This document shows positions 1 to 8,867 of a stretch of DNA of 64,000 nt, piece after piece. Source of the stretch: CAZQGO01 sp964593065. GTDB lineage: Bacteria > Oederibacteriota > JAAXVQ01. The first letter of the stretch is position 1; every line of letters starts with the position of its first letter. The stretch is taken from positions 1 to 64,000 of the forward strand of contig CAZQGO010000012.1 in the NCBI GenBank assembly GCA_964593065.1, read 5' to 3'. The position numbers and the translations under genes were made by a program. The notes beneath the pieces are model-generated. The model was not told the DNA's origin. It searched no databases and worked only from the letters and a program-made list of their open reading frames with translations.

Positions 1-1
1 C

Positions 2-2422
2 CATCCCGACACCGGCCGCCTGGTCGTGATCGAGATGAATCCGCGCGTGTCGCGCTCCTCGGCCCTGGCCAGCAAGGCCACGGGCTTTCCCATCGCCAAG
101 ATCGCCGCGCTGCTGGCCGTGGGCTACACCCTGGACGAAATCCCCAACGACATCACCCGCAAGACCATGGCCTGCTTCGAGCCGACCCTGGACTATTGTG
201 TGGTGAAAATCCCGCGCTTCGCCTTCGAGAAATTCCCGGGCGCGGACCCGAAGCTGGGCATTTCCATGAAGTCCGTGGGCGAAACCATGGCCATCGGGCG
301 CACCTTCCGCGAAGCCCTGCAGAAGGGCTTGCGCAGCCTGGAGATCAGCCGCGCCGGCTACGAGGATTATCCCAAGATTCCGAAGGATTTGAGCCGGGCG
401 GAACTGGCCGAGCGCCTGGCCGCGCCGCACGCCGAACGCCTGTTCACCATTCGCGAGGCCTTCAAGCAGGGACTCTCCGTCCAGGAGGTTTACGCCGCTG
501 CGCGGATCGACCCCTGGTTTTTGGGACAGCTGCGCGACTTGGTGGAGGAAGACCTGGCCGAAAGCCGGATCCGGGACCGCGGCCTGCAGGACGTGGACCG
601 GGAGTGGCTGCGGGCCAAGAAGCGCAACGGTTTTTCGGACGCCCAGATCGCCCGCTGGCTGGGCGCCTCGGAAGGCGAAGTCCGGGCGCGGCGCCGGGCG
701 CTGGGCGTGCTGCCCACCTACAAGCGGGTGGACACCTGCGCCGCGGAATTCGAGTCCTACACGCCCTACTGCTTCTCCACCTACGAGGAGGAGAACGAGA
801 TGGGCGCGCCCTCCGAGCGGCAGCGGGTGATGATCCTGGGCAGCGGGCCCAACCGCATCGGGCAGGGCATCGAATTCGACTACTGCTGCTGCCACGCCTC
901 CTTCGCCCTCAAGGAACTGGGCTACGAGACCATCATGGTCAACTCCAATCCGGAAACCGTTTCCACGGACTACGACACCTCGGACAAGCTCTACTTCGAG
1001 CCGCTGACCTTCGAGGACATCATGAACATCATCGACCTGGAGCAGCCGCTGGGGGTCATCGTCCAGTTCGGCGGGCAGACGCCGTTGAACCTGGCCCGGC
1101 GCCTGGTGGACGCCGGCGCGCCCGTTCTCGGCACCACCGTGGACGCCATTGAGGCCGCGGAGGACCGCGACCGCTTCTCGGCCCTCATGGTCTCGCTGGA
1201 CATCGCCCAGCCCGCCAACGGCATCGCCCGGACCCTGGACGAGGTGCTGGCCTGCGCCAACGGCATCGGCTTCCCGGTCATGGTCCGCCCGTCCTTCGTG
1301 CTGGGGGGGCGCGCCATGCAGATCCTCTACGACCCCAAGTCCCTGATGGACTTCGTGAGCGAGGCCTTCGAGGCCGCCGAGGGCCAGCCGGTTCTCATCG
1401 ACCGTTTTTTGGAGGACGCCATCGAGGTGGACGTGGACGCGGTCTCCGACGGGCAACGGACCGTCATCGCGGGCATCATGGAGCATATCGAGGAGGCGGG
1501 GATTCACAGCGGGGACTCGGCCTGCGTGCTGCCCCCGCACACCCTGAGCGAGGAGCTGCTCGCCCGGATCGCGAATTACACGGAACGGATCGCCGCCGCC
1601 CTCAAAGTGCGGGGCCTGATGAACATCCAGCTGGCCGTGCGGCGCGGAAACCTCTACGTGCTGGAGGTCAACCCGCGGGCGTCGCGGACGGTGCCCTTCG
1701 TGAGCAAGGCCACGGGCGTGCCCTGGGCCAAGGTGGCGGCCAAGGTCATGGCCGGCAGGAGCCTGGACGAGCTCGGCGTCCGGGAAACGCCGCCGCCGGA
1801 CAATTTCAACGTCAAGGAGTCGGTGCTGCCGTTTTCCCGCTTCGCGGGCGTGGACATCCTCCTGGGGCCGGAGATGAAATCCACCGGCGAGGTCATGGGC
1901 ATCGACGCCTCTTTCGGGATGGCCTTCGCCAAGGCGCAGACCAGCGCCGGCCAGACCCTGCCCACGGCGGGCGCGGTGTTCTTGAGCGTCAAGGACGACG
2001 ACAAGCGGGACGTGGTCTTCATCGCCAAGAAGCTGCACGACTTGGGGTTCAAGCTCATCACCACGGTGGGCACGCACAAGGTGCTGCGCGCCAACGGCAT
2101 CCCGGCCGAGAAGGTGGACAAGATCGGGCTGGGACCGACCAGCATCATGACCCTGATCAACGCCGGCCGGATCCGGCTGATCATCAACACGCCCTTCGGC
2201 CCCATGGGCCGCGAGCACGTCAAGCCCATCATGACCGCGGCCGTGGCGCACGGCATTCCGTGCATCACCACGCTGCAGGGCGCCCAGGCGGCCGTCAACG
2301 GCATCGAAATGCTCAAGACGCTGCCCTTGACCATCAAACCCCTGCAGGACTGGCACCGCTCCGTATCCGGCCCCGCCGCCGAGGCGGAGGCCCATTCCCC
2401 GAACCAGGGGGTGAACGCATGA
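2..2422 (+). CDS. carB: Carbamoyl-phosphate synthase large subunit, 5' end outside window
   Basis: Makes carbamoyl phosphate from bicarbonate, ATP and glutamine-derived ammonia for pyrimidine and arginine synthesis, working with the CarA amidotransferase. The reading frame is open from base 2, so the start lies upstream; about 806 residues are visible, and roughly 270-290 N-terminal residues are missing compared with the usual 1070. The fragment opens in the first ATP-grasp domain (EMNPRVSRSSALASKATGFP), continues through the oligomerisation domain, and enters the second half at GSGPNRIGQGIEFDYCC. The second ATP-grasp shows VMVRPSFVLGGRAMQI and LEVNPRASRTVPFVSKATG. The last 130 or so residues form the MGS-like allosteric domain. 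The stop codon overlaps the gltB start (ATGA), so the two are probably translated together. Confidence 0.97.
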   Translation, partial: HPDTGRLVVIEMNPRVSRSSALASKATGFPIAKIAALLAVGYTLDEIPNDITRKTMACFEPTLDYCVVKIPRFAFEKFPGADPKLGISMKSVGETMAIGRTFREALQKGLRSLEISRAGYEDYPKIPKDLSRAELAERLAAPHAERLFTIREAFKQGLSVQEVYAAARIDPWFLGQLRDLVEEDLAESRIRDRGLQDVDREWLRAKKRNGFSDAQIARWLGASEGEVRARRRALGVLPTYKRVDTCAAEFESYTPYCFSTYEEENEMGAPSERQRVMILGSGPNRIGQGIEFDYCCCHASFALKELGYETIMVNSNPETVSTDYDTSDKLYFEPLTFEDIMNIIDLEQPLGVIVQFGGQTPLNLARRLVDAGAPVLGTTVDAIEAAEDRDRFSALMVSLDIAQPANGIARTLDEVLACANGIGFPVMVRPSFVLGGRAMQILYDPKSLMDFVSEAFEAAEGQPVLIDRFLEDAIEVDVDAVSDGQRTVIAGIMEHIEEAGIHSGDSACVLPPHTLSEELLARIANYTERIAAALKVRGLMNIQLAVRRGNLYVLEVNPRASRTVPFVSKATGVPWAKVAAKVMAGRSLDELGVRETPPPDNFNVKESVLPFSRFAGVDILLGPEMKSTGEVMGIDASFGMAFAKAQTSAGQTLPTAGAVFLSVKDDDKRDVVFIAKKLHDLGFKLITTVGTHKVLRANGIPAEKVDKIGLGPTSIMTLINAGRIRLIINTPFGPMGREHVKPIMTAAVAHGIPCITTLQGAQAAVNGIEMLKTLPLTIKPLQDWHRSVSGPAAEAEAHSPNQGVNA

Positions 2423-5400
2423 TCCCGGACCGGCTCGCAGCCGCGAACGCCGCGGGTTTCGCTTCCCGCTCCGGCCTGTATGATCCCGAACAGGACCGCG
2501 ACAGCTGCGGCATCGGCCTGATCGCGCACTTGGACGCCGTCCCCCGGCATTCGCTGGTGGAGGACGCGGTCAGGATCCTCATCAATCTGGAGCACCGCGG
2601 CGCGGTGGGCGGCGACAAGGCGACCGGCGACGGCGCCGGCCTGCTGCTGCAGATGCCGGATGCTTTTCTCCGCGCGGAGGCGAAAAAAGCCGGCTGGGAG
2701 CTGCCCCCGCCCGGCGGATACGGCGTGGGCATGATCTTCCTGCCCCCGGACCCCGGGCTGGCCCGGCGCTGCGTGGAAACCCTGGAGCGCATCGCCACGG
2801 ACGAGGGCTGTGAAGTGCTGGGATGGCGGCCGGTGCCCGTGGACGGCGGCCACCTGGGAGAATTTTCCCGGGCCACCCAGCCGGAAATCCGCCAGTGCTT
2901 CCTGGCTCCGGGCGCGGCCGGCGCGGAAGCGTTCGAACGCAAGCTGTACGTGGTCCGGCGCCTGGCCGAAAAGGAGATCGCCGCCTGGTCCGACGCGGAT
3001 TTCAGCCAGTTCTACGTGACCAGCCTGTCCTCGCACACCCTGGTCTACAAGGGCATGCTGACCGGCACCCAGCTGCTGACCTTTTACCCGGACTTAAAAA
3101 ATCCAGACTTCGCCTGCGCCTATGCGCTGGTGCACCAGCGCTACAGCACCAACACCCTGCCGACCTGGAGTCTGGCCCAGCCCTTTCGCTACCTGGCGCA
3201 CAACGGCGAGATCAACACCCTGCGGGGCAACCTCAACCGCATGCGTGCCCGTGAAGCCGCCATGGCCTCCGCGCTTTTCGGAGAGGACCTGGAGAAACTC
3301 AAGCCCATCTTGGTGGAGGGCGGGAGCGACTCGGCCATCCTGGACAACGCCCTGGAGTTTCTGGTCGCCTCGGGGCGGTCGCTGCCGCACGCCATGATGA
3401 TGATGATTCCCGAGGCCTGGGGCGCCAAGTACCACATGAGCGCGGACAAGCGCGCCTTTTACGAATTTCACAGCGCCGTTATGGAACCCTGGGACGGGCC
3501 GGCGGCCATCGTGGTCACGGACGGGCGCTACATCGGCGGCACCCTCGACCGGAACGGCCTGCGCCCCAGCCGCTACACGGTGACGCGCGACGGCCTGATC
3601 GTCATGGCCTCCGAGACCGGCGTGCTGGAATTTCCGGCCGACCAGATCCGCCAGCGCGGGCGCCTGCAGCCCGGCAAGATGTTCCTGGTGGATTTGCACG
3701 AGAAGCGCATCGTGCCGGACCCGGAGATCAAGGCCAAGATCGCGCGCCAGCGGCCCTACCGCAAATGGGTCAAGGACAACCGCATCGAACTGCGCGGCCT
3801 GTTTACGCCCGCGGAAAACCCGCGCCTGGAACGCGACTCCCTGCTGCGCCTGCAGCACGCCTGCGGCTATACCGAGGAAATCCTCAAGCTGCTGATCACG
3901 CCCATGGCCTCCAACAGCCAGGAGCCGGTCGGTTCCATGGGCAACGACGCGGCCTTGGCCGTGCTTTCGAACCGGCCCCAGCTTCTGTTCAATTACTTTC
4001 ACCAGCTCTTCGCCCAGGTCACCAACCCGGCCATCGACCCGCTGCGCGAGGAACTGGTCATGTCCCTCATGAGCTACGTGGGCCGGCAGCGCAACCTCCT
4101 GGAGGAAACGCAGCAGCATTGCCGCCAGCTCAAACTCGCCCATCCCATCCTGAGCCATCACGACCTGCACTGCATCCTGGAGAGCCGGCATCCGGACTTG
4201 AAAGCCGCGGAGCTGGACATGCTCTTCGACGCCGCTGGCGGCGGCAAGGCCTTAAGCCGCGGCTTGGAAGAATTGTTCACGCGGGCCGAACAGGCCGTGG
4301 ACGAGGGCGCGGCCGTCCTGGTGCTCACGGACCGCCGGCTGGAGGCCGGCCGGGCGGCCATCCCGTCCCTGCTGGCCGTCTCGGGCCTGCATCATCACCT
4401 CATCCGGCGGGGCAAACGCACCTTCGCCGGCATCATCGTGGAAACCGGCGAGGCGCACGAGGTCATGCACTTCGCGCTGCTCATCGGCTACGGCGCCAAC
4501 GCCATCTGCCCGCACGTGGCCTTCGCGACCGTGCGGGAACTGGCCGAGGAAGGCCTGCTGGAGAAGGACCTCACCCCGGAAGAGGCCATGGACGCCTACA
4601 TCACGGCCGTGAAGAAGGGCCTGCTCAAGACCTTTTCACGCATGGGCATTTCCACGGTCCGCAGTTTCTTCGGTTCACAGATTTTCGAGGCCGTGGGTTT
4701 GAGCTCCGCGCTGGTGGAGCGGTATTTCACGCGCACGGTTTCGCGCGTGGAGGGGATCGGCCTGGAGGAAATCGCCGCCGAGACCCTGGCGCGGCACGCG
4801 CGCGCCTTTTCGCCGGAGGGCGCGCCGTCCGGCATTCTGGATTTGGGCGGGGACTATCTCCTGCGCGCCGACGGTGAAAAGCACCTGTGGACCAGCGAGT
4901 CGGTGTACAAGCTCCAGCAGGCGACCCGGACCGACGACTACGCGGTCTTCAAGGAGTACACGCGCTTGATCGACGACCAGTCGGCCGCCCACGCCACCCT
5001 GCGCAGCCTGATCCGCTTCAAGCCGGGCCGGCCCGTGCCGCTGTCGGAAGTCGAACCCGTGGCGGCCATCACCCGGCGGTTCGTGTCCGCGGCCATGTCG
5101 TTCGGCTCCATCTCGCGCGAGGCCCACGAGGACCTGGCCATCGCCCTGAACCGGGTGGGGGGGCGGAGCAACTCCGGGGAAGGCGGGGAGGATCCCGGAC
5201 GGTACCCGCCGCTGCCCAACGGCGACAGCAAGCGCTCCCGCATCAAGCAGGTGGCTTCCGGACGCTTCGGCGTGACCACCGAATACATGATGAACGCGGA
5301 CGAGCTACAGATCAAGGTGGCCCAGGGCGCCAAGCCGGGCGAAGGCGGACAGCTGCCCGGACACAAGGTGAGCCCGGAGATCGCGCGCGTGCGCCACACC

Positions 5401-6996
5401 ACGCCGGGAGTGACGCTCATTTCGCCGCCGCCGCACCACGACATCTATTCCATCGAAGACCTGGCTCAGTTGATCTACGACCTGAAGGTGACCAACCCGG
5501 ACGCACAGGTCTCGGTCAAGCTCGTGTCCGAGGTGGGCGTCGGCACCGTGGCCGCGGGCGTGGCCAAGGCCAAGGCGGACCTGGTTTTGATTTCCGGCTA
5601 CGACGGCGGCACGGGCGCCTCGCCCTGGACGGCCATCAAGCACGCCGGCCTGCCCTGGGAGCTGGGCCTGTCCGAAACCCAGCAGGCCCTGGTGGCCAAC
5701 GCGCTGCGCGACCGCATCCTGGTCCAGGTGGACGGGCAGCTGAAAACCGGCCGCGACCTGGCCGTGGCCGCGCTGATGGGGGCGGAGGAATTCGGCTTCG
5801 GAACCACCGCGCTCGTGTGCCTGGGGTGCGTGCTGATGCGCAAGTGCCACTTGAACAATTGCCCGGTGGGCGTGGCCACGCAGGATCCCGTGCTGCGCAA
5901 GCGCTACGCCGGCAAGCCGGAATACGTGGAACGTTTCCTGCGCTTCCTGGCGCAGGAATTGCGGGAGGTCATGGCCGGGCTGGGCTTTAAAACCGTGGAC
6001 GAAATGGTGGGCCGCGCGGATTGCCTGGAATTCGCCCCCGACCCGGAACATCCCAAGGCCCGGCACCTGGACTTTGCCGCGCTGCTGCGGCCGGCCCGGG
6101 GACAAGCCCCGCGCCGCCTCCGCACCCAGGACCACGCGCTCGCGCAGGCCTTCGACCAGGAGCTGATCCGCCTTTCCCGGGACGCCTTGGAAAAGCAGTC
6201 CAAGCTTGCGGTGAGCCTGCCCATCCGCAACGTGCACCGCACGGCCGGAGCCATGCTCTCCGGGCAAATCGTCCGGCGCTTCGGTCCCGCCGGCCTGGCC
6301 GAGGACACCCTCGTATTCGAATTCTCCGGGTCCGCCGGGCAGAGTTTCGGGGCCTTCCTGGCGCCGGGCGTGACCTTCCGCCTGCACGGCGACGCCAATG
6401 ATTACCTCGGCAAGGGGCTGTCCGGCGGGAAGATCATCGTCACCCCGCCGCCGGGCGCGAAATTCATCCCCCAGGAGAACATCATCGCCGGCAACGTCAT
6501 TTTGTACGGCGCCACCGGCGGGGAGGTGTACTTGAACGGCCTGGTCGGGGAACGTTTCTGCGTGCGCAACAGCGGCGGCACGGCCGTGGTCGAGGGCGTG
6601 GGAGATCACGGCTGCGAGTACATGACCGGCGGAGTGGTGGTGGTTTTGGGTCCCACGGGAAACAATTTCGCGGCGGGCATGAGCGGGGGCATCGCCTACG
6701 TGTACGACGATACCGAGCTGTTCGACACGCGCTGCAACCTCGACATGGTGGATTTGGAAAGCGTGCGCTCGGAGGCCGACCAGCGGCAGCTGCGGGGCCT
6801 GCTGGAAAAGCACCTCGCGTACACCGGCAGTTCGCAGGCCAGGACCATCCTGGAGAATTGGGAGACCCAGCTGCCCCTGTTCGTCAAGGTCATGCCCATT
6901 GATTACCGGCGGGTGCTGGAGCGCATGAATCTCGGGGAGTTCACGGACACGGAGACGGTAGCCGCCACCGAGGAAGTGTATCCGGGGTCGAAATAG
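2419..6996 (+). CDS. gltB: Glutamate synthase, large (alpha) subunit
   Basis: Converts 2-oxoglutarate plus glutamine to two glutamates in the cytoplasm, with electrons supplied by GltD. I chose the ATG overlapping the carB stop; it gives 1525 aa, the normal length. Cys30 (in DSCGIGLIAHL) is the expected N-terminal nucleophile of the glutaminase domain after removal of a 29-residue propeptide. The central and FMN synthase domains follow, with GGRSNSGEGGEDP and the GYDGGTGASPWTAIKHAG flavin loop. The 3Fe-4S cysteines are visible as C1137-x5-C1143-x4-C1148. The C-terminal glutamate-synthase beta-helix (GxxxG-rich repeats) ends the protein. Its position between carB and gltD puts two glutamine-consuming enzymes in one transcription unit. 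Confidence 0.98.
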   Translation: MIPDRLAAANAAGFASRSGLYDPEQDRDSCGIGLIAHLDAVPRHSLVEDAVRILINLEHRGAVGGDKATGDGAGLLLQMPDAFLRAEAKKAGWELPPPGGYGVGMIFLPPDPGLARRCVETLERIATDEGCEVLGWRPVPVDGGHLGEFSRATQPEIRQCFLAPGAAGAEAFERKLYVVRRLAEKEIAAWSDADFSQFYVTSLSSHTLVYKGMLTGTQLLTFYPDLKNPDFACAYALVHQRYSTNTLPTWSLAQPFRYLAHNGEINTLRGNLNRMRAREAAMASALFGEDLEKLKPILVEGGSDSAILDNALEFLVASGRSLPHAMMMMIPEAWGAKYHMSADKRAFYEFHSAVMEPWDGPAAIVVTDGRYIGGTLDRNGLRPSRYTVTRDGLIVMASETGVLEFPADQIRQRGRLQPGKMFLVDLHEKRIVPDPEIKAKIARQRPYRKWVKDNRIELRGLFTPAENPRLERDSLLRLQHACGYTEEILKLLITPMASNSQEPVGSMGNDAALAVLSNRPQLLFNYFHQLFAQVTNPAIDPLREELVMSLMSYVGRQRNLLEETQQHCRQLKLAHPILSHHDLHCILESRHPDLKAAELDMLFDAAGGGKALSRGLEELFTRAEQAVDEGAAVLVLTDRRLEAGRAAIPSLLAVSGLHHHLIRRGKRTFAGIIVETGEAHEVMHFALLIGYGANAICPHVAFATVRELAEEGLLEKDLTPEEAMDAYITAVKKGLLKTFSRMGISTVRSFFGSQIFEAVGLSSALVERYFTRTVSRVEGIGLEEIAAETLARHARAFSPEGAPSGILDLGGDYLLRADGEKHLWTSESVYKLQQATRTDDYAVFKEYTRLIDDQSAAHATLRSLIRFKPGRPVPLSEVEPVAAITRRFVSAAMSFGSISREAHEDLAIALNRVGGRSNSGEGGEDPGRYPPLPNGDSKRSRIKQVASGRFGVTTEYMMNADELQIKVAQGAKPGEGGQLPGHKVSPEIARVRHTTPGVTLISPPPHHDIYSIEDLAQLIYDLKVTNPDAQVSVKLVSEVGVGTVAAGVAKAKADLVLISGYDGGTGASPWTAIKHAGLPWELGLSETQQALVANALRDRILVQVDGQLKTGRDLAVAALMGAEEFGFGTTALVCLGCVLMRKCHLNNCPVGVATQDPVLRKRYAGKPEYVERFLRFLAQELREVMAGLGFKTVDEMVGRADCLEFAPDPEHPKARHLDFAALLRPARGQAPRRLRTQDHALAQAFDQELIRLSRDALEKQSKLAVSLPIRNVHRTAGAMLSGQIVRRFGPAGLAEDTLVFEFSGSAGQSFGAFLAPGVTFRLHGDANDYLGKGLSGGKIIVTPPPGAKFIPQENIIAGNVILYGATGGEVYLNGLVGERFCVRNSGGTAVVEGVGDHGCEYMTGGVVVVLGPTGNNFAAGMSGGIAYVYDDTELFDTRCNLDMVDLESVRSEADQRQLRGLLEKHLAYTGSSQARTILENWETQLPLFVKVMPIDYRRVLERMNLGEFTDTETVAATEEVYPGSK

Positions 6997-7001
6997 CCGC
7001 G

Positions 7002-7020
7002 GCGGGGCGCGACGCCCCGC
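7002..7020. repeat. Hairpin between gltB and gltD
   Basis: A perfect 8-bp stem GCGGGGCG / CGCCCCGC closes a CGA loop in the 52-bp gap between gltB and gltD. No T-run follows, so it is not a typical intrinsic terminator. It could stabilise or punctuate the mRNA. The core resembles the hairpin after zupT at 50271-50307, which has the same CGA loop. Confidence 0.6.
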
Positions 7021-7048
7021 GGGCGGAAGGATGGGGAGGAGGTTGCGC

Positions 7049-8464
7049 ATGGCCAAGCCGACCGGCTTTCTGGAGTATGCCCGCCGGGATCCGTCCAAGC
7101 GACCGGTAGACGAGCGCGTGCACGACTTTCGGGAAATCGAGCAGCCGCTGACGCACGCGGAGCTCGAGGAGCAGGCCGCCCGCTGCATGGACTGCGGAAT
7201 TCCGTCCTGCCACCTGTTCGGCTGCCCGGTGCGGAACACCGTCCCGGACTGGAACGACATGGTCTACCGCCGGCACTGGCGGCGCGCCCTGGAGCTGCTG
7301 CAGGCCACGAACAACCTGCCCGAGGTCACCGGGCGCGTGTGTCCGGCCCCGTGCGAGCCGGCCTGCACGCTCTCCATCAACCAGAAACCCGTGACCATCC
7401 GGCACATCGAGCTGCAGATCGTGGAACGGGGCTGGCAGGAGGGATGGATCAAGCCGCAGAAGGCCGCGCAGAAAACCGGGCGGCGCGCTGCGGTGGTGGG
7501 GTCCGGGCCCGCCGGCCTGGCCGCGGCCCAGCAGCTGGCCCGCCGCGGGCACTCGGTGGTGCTGTACGAAAAATCGGACCGCATCGGCGGACTCCTCCGC
7601 TACGGCATCCCGGATTTCAAGCTCGAAAAATGGGTTCTCGACCGGCGCATCACGCAGATGGTGGCCGAGGGCGTGGCCTTCGAACCGAACGTGGAAGTGG
7701 GCGTGGACATCACCGCCGGAGACCTGCGCCGGGATTTCGACGCCGTGCTGCTGGCCGCGGGTGCGGGCGCGCCCCGCGACGTGGCCGTGCCCGGGCGGGA
7801 ATTGGCGGGCATTCATTTTGCCCTGGAGTTTCTGACCCTGCAGAACAAGCTCAACGCCGGCGATGAAGTTCCCGCCGGGGCCGTGAGCAACGCCCGCGGG
7901 CAGCACGTGGTCGTGATCGGCGGCGGAGACACGGGCGCGGACTGCATCGGCACCAGCCGCCGGCAGGGTGCCGCATCCGTAACCCAGATCGAGCTGTTAT
8001 GCGCGCCCCCGGCCGAACGCTCGCCCAGCAACCCCTGGCCGACCTGGCCCCAGGTCCTGCGCACGTCCACTTCGCACGAAGAGGGCTGCGAGCGCCTGTG
8101 GAGCATCGGCACCCAGGCGTTCCTGGGGCGGGAGGGCAAGGTGTCGGGCTTGCGATGCATCCGCTTGGACTGGGGCGACGGCAGGACTTGCCGGGAAATT
8201 CCCGGATCGGAATTCGAACTGAAAGCCGGGCTGGTCCTGCTGGCCGCGGGGTTCATGCATGTGGAGCACGGCCCGCTGGTCAAGGACCTGGACCTCAAGC
8301 TCGACCCGCGCGGGAACCTCGCCGTGGACGGAAACTTCATGACCTCCGCCCCCGGCGTGTTCGCCGCCGGCGACGCGGAAACGGGCGCCTCCCTGGTGGT
8401 GCGGGCCATTGACCGCGGCAGGAAAGCCGCGGAAGCCGTGCACAGGTTTCTGCTGCAAACATGA
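7049..8464 (+). CDS. gltD: Glutamate synthase, small (beta) subunit
   Basis: NADPH-oxidising FAD and iron-sulfur subunit that feeds electrons to GltB. I start at the ATG at 7049 because a GGGGAGGAGG ribosome site sits 6 nt before it; an in-frame ATG at 7031 lies in front of that site. The product is 471 aa, normal for the family. The N-terminal domain shows the cysteines for two 4Fe-4S clusters (CMDCGIPSCHLFGCPV and CPAPCEPAC). An FAD-binding Rossmann motif follows (VVGSGPAGLAAAQQL), then a second nucleotide-binding motif (VVVIGGGDTGADCIG) for NADPH, and the C-terminal FAD contact (VFAAGDAETGASLVV). Its stop overlaps the ATG of the next, broken gene. Confidence 0.97.
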   Translation: MAKPTGFLEYARRDPSKRPVDERVHDFREIEQPLTHAELEEQAARCMDCGIPSCHLFGCPVRNTVPDWNDMVYRRHWRRALELLQATNNLPEVTGRVCPAPCEPACTLSINQKPVTIRHIELQIVERGWQEGWIKPQKAAQKTGRRAAVVGSGPAGLAAAQQLARRGHSVVLYEKSDRIGGLLRYGIPDFKLEKWVLDRRITQMVAEGVAFEPNVEVGVDITAGDLRRDFDAVLLAAGAGAPRDVAVPGRELAGIHFALEFLTLQNKLNAGDEVPAGAVSNARGQHVVVIGGGDTGADCIGTSRRQGAASVTQIELLCAPPAERSPSNPWPTWPQVLRTSTSHEEGCERLWSIGTQAFLGREGKVSGLRCIRLDWGDGRTCREIPGSEFELKAGLVLLAAGFMHVEHGPLVKDLDLKLDPRGNLAVDGNFMTSAPGVFAAGDAETGASLVVRAIDRGRKAAEAVHRFLLQT

Positions 8465-8751
8465 CGCCGGCCGCCGGACCAACGCCTGCGCGGGATTTTT
8501 CCCGCCTGCAGCGGCCCCGCCAGCCCCTGCCGGGCGGCATCCGCCGCCTGCTGGCGGCGCAGGGCCTGCTGGCGGCCTTCCGGCAGAGGCCGCCCTACCA
8601 GTAAAACGATTACCTGGCCTGGATCGCGCGCGCGCGGCGGGAAGCGACGCGCCGCCGGCGCCTGGAGCAGATGCTCGCGGAACTCGCCCGCGGGGACCGG
8701 TACATGAAGATGGCTTATCTTCCCCGGACCTCCCGGCCGCGGCGCGCATAA
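8461..8751 (+). pseudogene. YdeI/OmdA-like protein gene interrupted by one in-frame stop
   Basis: The frame starts with an ATG overlapping the gltD stop and reads 47 codons to a TAA at 8602-8604. The same frame then continues for 48 codons to TAA at 8749. Read through the first stop, the product matches the YdeI/OmpD-associated (OmdA) family: RDFSRLQRPRQPLPGG before the stop, then NDYLAWIARARREATRRRR and LEQMLAELARGDRYMKMAY after it. Family members usually have a residue such as Gln or Arg at the stop position, so a single CAA-to-TAA change would explain it. Family proteins are small and poorly understood; some are annotated as bacteriocin protection. Alternatives are a sequencing error or readthrough. 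Family assignment is from recall of motif patterns. Confidence 0.7.
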
Positions 8752-8756
8752 AAACC

Positions 8757-8785
8757 TTGCCTCCGGGGAAGATCCGGATTATATT
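8757..8785 (+). promoter_or_regulatory. Predicted sigma-70 promoter of pabB
   Basis: TTGCCT at 8757-8762 and TATATT at 8780-8785 are separated by 17 bp, just past the last stop of the broken gene. Transcription would begin near 8792, leaving a leader of about 76 nt before pabB. Inferred from sequence only. Confidence 0.5.
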
Positions 8786-8867
8786 CGTTCCAAACCCGCC
8801 TTTTATTCCACCTCTGCGGTCATGACCTTCAACCCCAGTTCGGGGCACCCAGACCCGGGAGCAGGTC

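Noticed and set aside
5305..7260. Minus-strand frame of 651 codons
   Set aside because: Antisense to gltB and gltD, whose motifs are unmistakable; composition is that of a mirror frame.
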